A DNA stretch of 64,000 bases from Glandiceps talaboti (lineage: Eukaryota > Hemichordata > Enteropneusta > Spengelidae): NCBI RefSeq assembly GCF_964340395.1, contig NC_135554.1:20895592-20959591 (forward strand), given 5' to 3'. The notes under the pieces were generated by a model. The model was given only the letters and a program-made list of their open reading frames with translations. It did not search any database and was not told where the DNA came from. The number at the start of each line of letters is the position of its first letter. Position 1 is the first letter of the stretch. A program made the position numbers and the translations under genes. Positions 27,236-37,722 of the stretch are shown one piece after another.

Positions 27236-28214
27236 CCACTTAACATTTCCATGGATTGTCAAGTGTTATAAAATAAATTACAACCATTGCAGCTGTTAAT
27301 TCCGATTTGGTTGCTAAACTAGACAAAGTTTTACTTTATCACTGACACGCCTTTGAAACTCTTCTTTGATGATGTCAACAAGAGAGGACTAATCAGCAAC
27401 AAAAATACATTGTATCTCACATGTGGTGCATCCTGACAGGCACACAAAAAGTACTACACAGTATTTATTTATCAGAACTGGGTTTTTTTGGTTGATTGGT
27501 CAGTCAACTCTCATCAGCACAGCTTTCTCATCAACACCTCACATCAAGAGTTTTTCCAAGGCCAACAACTGGTAAACTGTTGCCATAATGTAAGCAAGTG
27601 GGAATTTTAGATCCACAATGGTTTGTACTAGACACTAGACTGCAAGATACGTCACATCATTCTGCCCTACCCCGTCATGGCGAAACGTACAGACTATGGT
27701 TGTACATTAGTTCTTATATTCAATCTGTATAATAGATAGGTCTGTCAGTTTAACATGTACATTTGTACTCTCAACAAATTTAACCACTTTGTGGCTTGCT
27801 CTTATTAGACTTTCATCTAAAATTTGCTCATTTAATAGTATACTTAGCTAATTGCTATTGTTAGATTGTTATTGAACAACCTTGTAGTTACATAATGTGT
27901 AATATACATGTACATTTGTACCATCAGTGCAATCCTATGCCTTGCAACATCTGGCAGTTGATGAGCACAGACAGACAGACAGATGAACACACAGTTAAAG
28001 ACTTCATCACGTTTATAACTTATTCATAACAATACTATGTTACTGAAATACAAGAAATATAACATTCTATGCTTACCCAAAATATACCGTATCATGAATC
28101 AATTTGCATTTGTTAGTTATCAAAGACCGCTATGATATGCATATTTCACTATATCATAATGATGATTGTTTATGTACTCTGGATATTTAGGCCATACTTG
28201 TACAATAAGTATAC

Positions 28215-28235
28215 CCCCCCCCCCCCCCCCCCCCC
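28215..28235. repeat. Poly-C tract
   Basis: More than 20 consecutive C. Confidence 0.97.
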
Positions 28236-28254
28236 GTTATAGCCTGTAAAACAC

Positions 28255-28614
28255 ATTGTGACAATATAAGCTGTGTCTCTGTGATAGTCAATATAATCCA
28301 ATGAATTTCACAATATGAACATTGTCTGTGATAGTCAATATAAACCAATGAATTTCATAATATGAACCTTGTCTTTGTGATTATATCCATGTGTATAACC
28401 ATACACCCTAAATGAAAGTGCACCTGTCTATGTCTATGTGATGGTACACCTCATGGTATAAGCAATGTCTATGTGATGGTACACCTCATGGTATAAGCAA
28501 TGTCTATGTGATGGTGAATATAACCATAGACAGTGGATGGTCTCCCCTCCACTGTCCATGATATAACCCACAGTATAAGCCTTGTATCTTTGATGGCTCA
28601 TCTCACGATATAAA
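28255..28614. repeat. Diverged left border of the 35-bp minisatellite
   Basis: Longer, irregular units (about 50 bases) keep TGTCTCTGTGATAGTCAATA and ATTTCACAATATGAAC. These look like an ancestral unit from which the inner 35-bp unit arose by loss of a CAATATAACCAATGAA-like piece. Similar long units flank the right end (31760-31985 and 32815-32880). Confidence 0.6.
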
Positions 28615-31600
28615 CAATGTCTGTGATGGTACATTTCACGGTATAAGCTATGTCTATGTGATGGTACATCTCACGATATAAACAATGTCTATGTGATGGT
28701 ACATCTCATGATATAAACAATGTCTATGTGATGGTACATCTCATGATATAAACAATGTCTATGTGATGGTACATCTCACGATATAAACAATGTCTATGTG
28801 ATGGTACATCTCATGATATAAACAATGTCTATGTGATGGTACATCTCATGATATAAACAATGTCTATGTGATGGTACATCTCACGATATAAGCTATGTCT
28901 ATGTGATGGTACATCTCACGGTATAAACAATGTCTATGTGATGATACATCTCATGATATAAACAATGTCTATGTGATGGTACATCTCATGATATAAACAA
29001 TGTCTATGTGATGGTACATCTCACGATATAAACAATGTCTATGTGATGGTACATCTCACGATATAAGCTATGTCTATGTGATGGTACATCTCACGATATA
29101 AACAATGTCTATGTGATGGTACATCTCACGGTATAAGCTATGTCTATGTGATGGTACATCTCACGATATAAACAATGTCTATGTGATGGTACATCTCACG
29201 ATATAAACAATGTCTATGTGATGGTACATCTCACGATATAAACAATGTCTATGTGATGGTACATCTCATGATATAAACAATGTCTATGTGATGGTACATC
29301 TCACGATATAAACAATGTCTATGTGATGGTACATCTCACGATATAAACAATGTCTATGTGATGGTACATCTCACGATATAAACAATGTCTATGTGATGGT
29401 ACATCTCATGATATAAACAATGTCTATGTGATGATACATCTCACGATATAAACAATGTCTATGTGATGATACATCTCACGATATAAACAATGTCTATGTG
29501 ATGATACATCTCATGATATAAACAATGTCTATGTGATGGTACATCTCATGATATAAACAATGTCTATGTGATGGTACATCTCATGATATAAACAATGTCT
29601 ATGTGATGGTACATCTCACGATATAAACAATGTCTATGTGATGGTACATCTCACGATATAAACAATGTCTGTGATGATACATCTCACGATATAAACAATG
29701 TCTATGTGATGGTACATCTCACGATATAAACAATGTCTATGTGATGGTACATCTCACGATATAAACAATGTCTATGTGATGGTACATCTCACGATATAAA
29801 CAATGTCTATGTGATGGTACATCTCATGATATAAACAATGTCTATGTGATGGTACATCTCACGATATAAACAATGTCTATGTGATGGTACATCTCACGAT
29901 ATAAACAATGTCTATGTGATGGTACATCTCACGATATAAACAATGTCTATGTGATGGTACATCTCATGATATAAACAATGTCTATGTGATGGTACATCTC
30001 ACGATATAAACAATGTCTATGTGATGGTACATCTCACGATATAAACAATGTCTATGTGATGGTACATCTCATGATATAAACAATGTCTATGTGATGGTAC
30101 ATCTCACGATATAAACAATGTCTATGTGATGGTACATCTCACGATATAAACAATGTCTATGTGATGGTACATCTCACGATATAAACAATGTCTATGTGAT
30201 GGTACATCTCATGATATAAACAATGTCTATGTGATGATACATCTCACGATATAAACAATGTCTATGTGATGATACATCTCACGATATAAACAATGTCTAT
30301 GTGATGATACATCTCATGATATAAACAATGTCTATGTGATGGTACATCTCACGATATAAACAATGTCTATGTGATGGTACATCTCACGATATAAACAATG
30401 TCTGTGATGATACATCTCACGATATAAACAATGTCTATGTGATGATACATCTCATGATATAAACAATGTCTATGTGATGGTACATCTCACGATATAAACA
30501 ATGTCTATGTGATGGTACATCTCACGATATAAACAATGTCTATGTGATGGTACATCTCATGATATAAACAATGTCTATGTGATGGTACATCTCATGATAT
30601 AAACAATGTCTATGTGATGGTACATCTCATGGTATAAACAATGTCTATGTGATGATACATCTCATGATATAAACAATGTCTATGTGATGGTACATCTCAC
30701 GATATAAACAATGTCTATGTGATGATACATCTCACGATATAAACAATGTCTATGTGATGATACATCTCACGATATAAACAATGTCTATGTGATGATACAT
30801 CTCACGATATAAACAATGTCTATGTGATGGTACATCTCACGATATAAACAATGTCTATGTGATGGTACATTTCATGATATAAACAATGTCTATGTGATGG
30901 TACATCTCATGATATAAACAATGTCTATGTGATGGTACATCTCATGATATAAACAATGTCTATGTGATGGTACATCTCACGATATAAACAATGTCTATGT
31001 GATGGTACATTTCATGATATAAACAATGTCTGTGATGGTACATCTCACGATATAAACAATGTCTATGTGATGGTACATCTCATGATATAAACAATGTCTA
31101 TGTGATGGTACATCTCACGATATAAACAATGTCTATGTGATGATACATCTCATGGTATAAACAATGTCTATGTGATGATACATCTCACGATATAAACAAT
31201 GTCTATGTGATGGTACATTTCACGATATAAACAATGTCTAGGTGATGGTACATCTCACGGTATAAACAATGTCTATGTGATGGTACATCTCACAATATAA
31301 ACAATGCCTATGTGATGGTACATCTCACGGTATAAACAATGTCTATGTGATGGCACATCTCACGATATAAACAATGTCTATGTGATGGTACATCTCACGA
31401 TATAAACAATGTCTATGTGATGGTACATCTCACGATATAAACAATGTCTATGTGATGGTACATCTCACAATATAAACAATGTCTATGTGATGGTACATCT
31501 CACGATATAAACAATGTCTATGTGATGGTACATCTCACGATATAAACAATGTCTATGTGATGGTACATCTCACGATATAAACAATGTCTATGTGATGATA

Positions 31601-31775
31601 CATCTCACGATATAAACAATGTCTGTGTGATGGTACATCTCACGATATAAGCTATGTCTATGTGATGGTACATCTCATGATATAAACAATGTCTATGTGA
31701 TGATACATCTCATGATATAAACAATGTCTATGTGATGGTACATCTCACAGTATAAGCCATGTCTCTGCAATGGTC
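28615..31775. repeat. 35-bp minisatellite, block A (about 90 copies)
   Basis: The unit reads ACATCTCACGATATAAACAA then TGTCTATGTGATGGT. Copies are almost identical and vary mainly at CACG/CATG and GATGGT/GATGAT, with occasional 33-base units lacking AT. No spacers, so this is not a CRISPR array. No gene is seen inside. Confidence 0.97.
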
Positions 31776-31984
31776 AATATAACCAAATGACTGTCACATG
31801 TCTCTCTGATCATATAAATAACCCTATACATAGGTCTTGTATCTCTGATGGTCAATATATATGCCAATACATCCCACAGTACATGTATATGCCTTGTATC
31901 TGTGATGGTACATGCGACGATATAACCCTTGCCTTAAGGCTTTCCATTTACAACACAGTATAAGCTTTGTCTATGCAATAGTAG

Positions 31985-32815
31985 GTACATCTCACAGTAT
32001 ATGCCTTGTCTCTGCAATGGTACATCTCACAGTATATGCCTTGTCTCTGCAATGGTACACCTCACAGTATAAGCCTTGTCTCTGCAATGGTACACCTCAC
32101 AGTATATGCCTTGTCTCTGCAATGGTACACCTCACAGTATATGCCTTGTCTCTGCAATGGTACACCTCACAGTATAAGCCACATCTCTGCAATGGTACAC
32201 CTCACAGTATAAGCCTTGTCTCTGCAATGGTACACCTCACAGTATATGCCTTGTTTCTGCAATGGTACACCTCACAGTATATGCCTTGTCTCTGCAATGG
32301 TACACCTCACAGTATAAGCCTTGTCTCTGCAATGGTACACCTCACAGTATATGCCTTGTCTCTGCAATGGTACACCTCACAGTATATGCCTTGTCTCTGC
32401 AATGGTACACCTCACAGTATATGCCTTGTCTCTGCAATGGTACACCTCACAGTATATGTCTTGTCTCTGCAATGGTACATCTCACAGTATATGCCTTGTC
32501 TCTGCAATGGTACACCTCACAGTATATGCCTTGTCTCTGTGTAATGGTACACCTCACAGTATAAGCCACATCTCTGCAATGGTACACCTCACAGTATAAG
32601 CCACATCTCTGCAATGGTAACACCTCACAGTATATGTCTTGTCTCTGCAATGGTACACCTCACAGTATAAGCCACATCTCTGCAATGGTACACCTCACAG
32701 TATAAGCCACATCTCTGCAATGGTACACCTCACAGTATATGCTTTGTCTCTGCAATGGTACACGTCACAGTATATGCCCTGTCTCTGTGTAATGGTACAC
32801 CTTACAGTATAAGCC
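31985..32815. repeat. 35-bp minisatellite, block B (about 24 copies)
   Basis: The unit reads ACACCTCACAGTATATGCCT then TGTCTCTGCAATGGT. Period and register match block A, with 25 of 35 positions the same, so the two blocks share an origin and were homogenised separately. Three units make 105 bases, so reading frames stay open; the 210-residue plus frame here is an artefact. Confidence 0.96.
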
Positions 32816-33345
32816 ACATCTCTGTGACGGTCAATATAACCCAATTCAAGCCACAGTATAAGTCTTGTATTTTTAATGGTACACCTTGTCAGTGCATTGT
32901 TATGTCCTGTTTCTTTGCAACAAGACAAACATTTCAATTCTGATAAAATACAATGGAAACAATATTGCAAAATTTTGAGTTCATTAAGCAGAAACATTGA
33001 TGGCTCTTTTAGTATTAAAAATGCACATACTTTACATTTCCTTTGTTTTAGTTCAGGAAGGCTTACCCTGTAGTTAACTATTTTCACAGTAATCCTGTGT
33101 TTTTCCTTCAAACAGTCAATAACACTATTAAAAATCACAATACAGTAACATGATTAGACAAAATATTTCAACTTAATGCTCATTATTATCCAAAAATCAA
33201 AAATCACAACCCCCTATAACCCCCTTCCCCATTTAGTACTGGTTTGGTTGATATTATTGTGAGAACTCTTTAGGATATAACAAGCTAGATTGAATACGTT
33301 GAATACGATGACTCTTTCTCTATGCATTAACCATCATCATAACTT

Positions 33346-33424
33346 CTATAACTGAGAGTCTGTTGATATGGAAGAAACTGGAAAGTTATCGGGAAAGTTT
33401 GCTAGGCCATCATCATCTCTTATC
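33346..33424 (-). CDS. FN3 membrane protein, exon 4 (cytoplasmic tail and stop)
   Basis: 79 bases after the acceptor TTTTGTTGCAG. It completes Arg192 and encodes 25 more residues: IRDDDGLANFPDNF, then VSSISTDSQL and TAG. The tail is acidic then Ser/Thr-rich and ends in a class I PDZ-ligand motif. No strong AATAAA was seen on this strand in the next 400 bases; an ATTAAA occurs near 32871-32876. Confidence 0.85.
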
Positions 33425-36400
33425 CTGCAACAAAACAAACAAATATTCCATTGATACATATTCAAACCATATGGTGTAAGAGTACTTTTAACATTCAATC
33501 CTGTTTTCCCAGACTAAGTTTCTTGTGTACTAACAAATATCCCCCCTCCCCAGGAGAAACAGGAATTTTTCTCCAGGAAATAAGATATTTTCACAAACTT
33601 TGGGTTCCGGTTAGTCATTTCATGATTTCCCATGACATAAATTTTGTACTATTATCAAGAAACATCAAATTGAAACTCTCTTTCACCTTCATTGTTCTCA
33701 TAGTTGTCAAACACTGCCACATGGGATTTAGCAGACGTGCATATGTATTAGTTGAACAATGAATATTCATAACTCCTAAGTGCTTACTGCCTTCCAATAA
33801 TTAGTCAGGTGAAAGTCAGTGACTACTGCTCCATGTCCTATGCATGCATTACTATAGATATGTCTTCAGAATAACTTGACCTTCTTGTTATATCTAACCC
33901 TCTAGCATGAGGTAAACGCTTTTACAGGTACTGAGATAGTGAGCTCCTAAGTGCTTATTACCTTCAAATAAATCAATCATCACAGTTTATGTCATGCTAT
34001 TACATATGCAGGTTTGCTGACTTCCATAACACAATATGTGTCCATGGCAAAGGCCTCCAAGTTTCAACTCGGTGTTCCTTGGAATTGTGTATTAATATAA
34101 TTTCAGACATGTGAAATCATGAAACGGGTCTTCAGGGTCAAAGGTTTATCGAAATGTCTTTATTTCTAGCAGTGGTGCTCCCTTTTTAAACCTCGCACTT
34201 CACCATTTTGAGACTCATCATATCAGTGATGGAACTTACCGCAAGAATCTACGTAATCTTCTCCACCTCTTGATTCTCGAATGTATGACGGCTCCAGCTA
34301 TGATGATGATTCCGATGCCGACTGATCCTACTATGACCCCTAACACTAGGTCTGTTATGTTCATTTTATAGCTATGATCTACAGAGACTTCCTGGTTGTC
34401 ATTGTATGGTGCCGTTGAGTCACTGTCATTGGAACACATTGTAACGTTAATCTTTACCCCTGAAAAAAAAATGAACGATGAGTAAACTGTAATTCAAAAC
34501 AAACTTTTAATTAAAAAAAAAAAAAAATGATAAGTTACAACAATCCAATAATTATACTAGGATCACAACAATTAAATGTATACACTAAGTTTCCAATAAT
34601 GATAAACTTACAGATCAGTTAGAAGTACACACCTGGTTAGGTTTCTGAGCAGCTATTAGTAATATCTCCATACAACTCTAATTTTATTTTAAGCTCATTT
34701 ACCGGAAACAATTTATATACCAGAATGGAAATTGGATTCACATCCACAAGGAATTTTTTTTAGTAACTTAACCACAGGTAATAATGGCAAATCCATCACA
34801 GAAGTTGTTAATATATGTTAACTTACAAAAGTGATGTGTTACACTGAAGTCAACATTTTTCATCCATAGAAATAAAGTTGGGCCAAAGTGTGAAAAAGGG
34901 CATGCGTAAATAATTTTGAGGCTGAAATAAGTAAATTCACAGTGTAGATACTGACAAAATCTTTGAAGGTATTCATTTCAACAACCCTATAATTTGAAAT
35001 TATTGAAATATTTGTATGCACTAAGAATATGATGTCACCTACACATGCAAAGTAAACAAAGCATCGAATGTAACGCCCCAGATATTAATGTAACTAGGTC
35101 AAACTTGTTTGTGTCTAAAGTATCTATAAATAGAACTACAGCTGTGAGTTTGGATTGCAATGCAATGATTTAGGAGAACTTCTCTTGGACCATGAAACCA
35201 TGCAGTCCAGTAAAAACGTACAAGTAACACTTATTTAAATTCACCAACTAGGTAGTCTTGGTTACCTACACACTCTCATCATTGGGGTTCTCGCTTATGG
35301 CTAACTTAGCCCAGGGAGTCTGGGAAAATAATATTCAAATTTTATGTGACTGCTGCTTTCAGTTAAGATGAATGCATCATGGGAAAAGTGCACTGCCAAG
35401 AATGGGACACTGAGTGTAATCTCAGGCATTTCAAGCACCTGTGTCACATGTTTGGCAGTCTAATGCAACAGATACCTATTAATTTCAAATAATATAATTT
35501 TACAAACTCAATATTATCTATGGCCTTATTTGCATGATTCATGCTTCCTAACTGAAAGTGGAACTCACACAAAGTTTGGAAACTATTTTCCTATAGACTC
35601 TCTGCCAGACTCTGGACAGTGGTAGTCATGTGCGAAAGCCACCAGCGACGAGAGGCTGGATAACCAAGACTACCCAAAGGGGTGACAACCTTTGGATCTT
35701 CCTGTAAGACTACACTGCTGCAATTTTGGAGAGAGTCATGTCTTGTGAGGACACCCTAAATTTGGAAAATAGAGGCTTAAATTCTTTATCACCAATGACG
35801 GCAATCATGGCACTACATGAAGCAGTCAACAAAATATGAAGAACCTCATTTCATCATAAAAATCAGAAAATGAAAAAAATACAGTAGCATTGAACTAGTC
35901 AAAGAATGCCATCGACTTTTTCTTGAAATCTTGAGGAAACCTATTTGGAATGATGGCTATAGATGGGAAAGAAAAATTGAGCAAAAGTGTGACCACATGA
36001 TTGAGCTCCTTCCAGTAGTTTGTATTTCCTGCAACTGAACACATTAGCCATAATGCCCTTTAAATACCTCAGTCATGTGTTTAAACACAGACCCTCCCCT
36101 GGATGGAGGGTCTATGGTTTAAACAACTCTGGCCCTCACACTATTGGTCATTACATCAGTTTCTGAACAGTGCTCCTAGTGGTCATACTGTAAATTTCTT
36201 TTATCTTTCTTATGACAGGACTAAGACATATTTAGTACATACTTGTGCTAGATGTTGAAGGAGAGCCCCATAGGTAGCCTATTCTACACGTATAGGTATA
36301 CCCACCATACAATGAAATTTGCAAAATGTTACTGACTGAAATATTGACTGACCAAGAGTTGTAGTAAACCCATCTAGCAACACATCCAGCAATGCACCTG

Positions 36401-37649
36401 GTGACTCAATAGGCAGCTAATGACACAAGTGGTTAGACAAGTATCCGGCAATATACCTGGTGACATGGCAGGCAACCAATGATAAGAGCTCAGACAAGCA
36501 TCCAGCAATGCACCTGGTGAAGCAGCAGGCAACCAATGACAACAGCTTAGACAAGCATCCAGCAATGCACATGCAGCAGGCAACCAATGACAAGAGCTCA
36601 AACAAGCATCCAGCAATGCACCTGGTGATGTGACAGGCAACCAATGACAAGAGCTCAGACAAGCATCCAGCAATGCACCTGGTGATACAGCAGGCAACCA
36701 ATGACAACAGCTTAGACAAGCATCCAGCAATGCACCTGGTGATGCAGCAGGCAACCAATGACAACAGCTTAGACAAGCATCCAGCAATGTACCTTGTGAC
36801 GTGGCAGGCAACCAATGACAAGAGATTAGACATAGTTTCCAGCAATGCACCTATGGCAATGCAATAGGCAAGCGATGACAAGATGATACACAAACTACCA
36901 AGCATGTCACACCACATAGGTTGGTGGTGCATGCACACAGATGGATGTCACAGCATCATCTGACATAACATCACACATCAAAAGACCAGTTTATAAAATA
37001 ATTCATCATAGGAACCAAACAGGCAGCAAGGCCTCAATTGAGTGATATGAGGGAAACACTGTTTAGCCATTCATTCCATATTACATACCTGTTTGGAATA
37101 TCATTTCTTTGGCCTTCAGATGTAAACCATCTTCTGTTGTACATGAAGCACTAATTTTATACGAGATACCTGGTTTGACACTGGGGTGCATAAAGTTGAA
37201 CCCTGAACTAGGTCTGTTACCATGATGCATTGTGTAGCTTTCTGTGCCATCAGCACGTCCATAACTAAAGTCACATGTTGTAATGTCTGGAGGAAGTGGT
37301 GAGTCCCATGTTATGAGGGTAGCTGACAGTTTCACATTCTTTATACAAACTATCACCTGATCTTGATTTGAGCCTACAAAACAAAATAATAAACTATATC
37401 AGCCTGGTTTTATTACAATATCATTTTTTGATCAATTCATACAAAATAAATATCAAAAATTCACACATTCACATTTTTGTCTTTCTCAAGATTCTATAAC
37501 ATAATACTGGAAAAAGGGAAATACATTTCTTGTATTTTAATAGCTACCAACTCACTTTAAATAAAAGAAAACAATCTTTACACTAACTTCCATTTAAACC
37601 AGCAAGGGGTTTTGGAGATATTGATGACACAGACAACGGATGGGCAGGC

Positions 37650-37722
<73 letters not shown>

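Noticed and set aside
31912-32544. 210-residue repeat protein
   Set aside because: Product of a 35-bp tandem repeat lacking stops; open in other frames too, no splice or domain support.
28615-32815. CRISPR-like regular array
   Set aside because: Units are contiguous with no unique spacers, and the sequence is animal nuclear DNA; it is a minisatellite.
36374-36938. 158- and 173-residue repeat proteins on the minus strand
   Set aside because: Two overlapping frames of one 57-bp minisatellite inside an intron.
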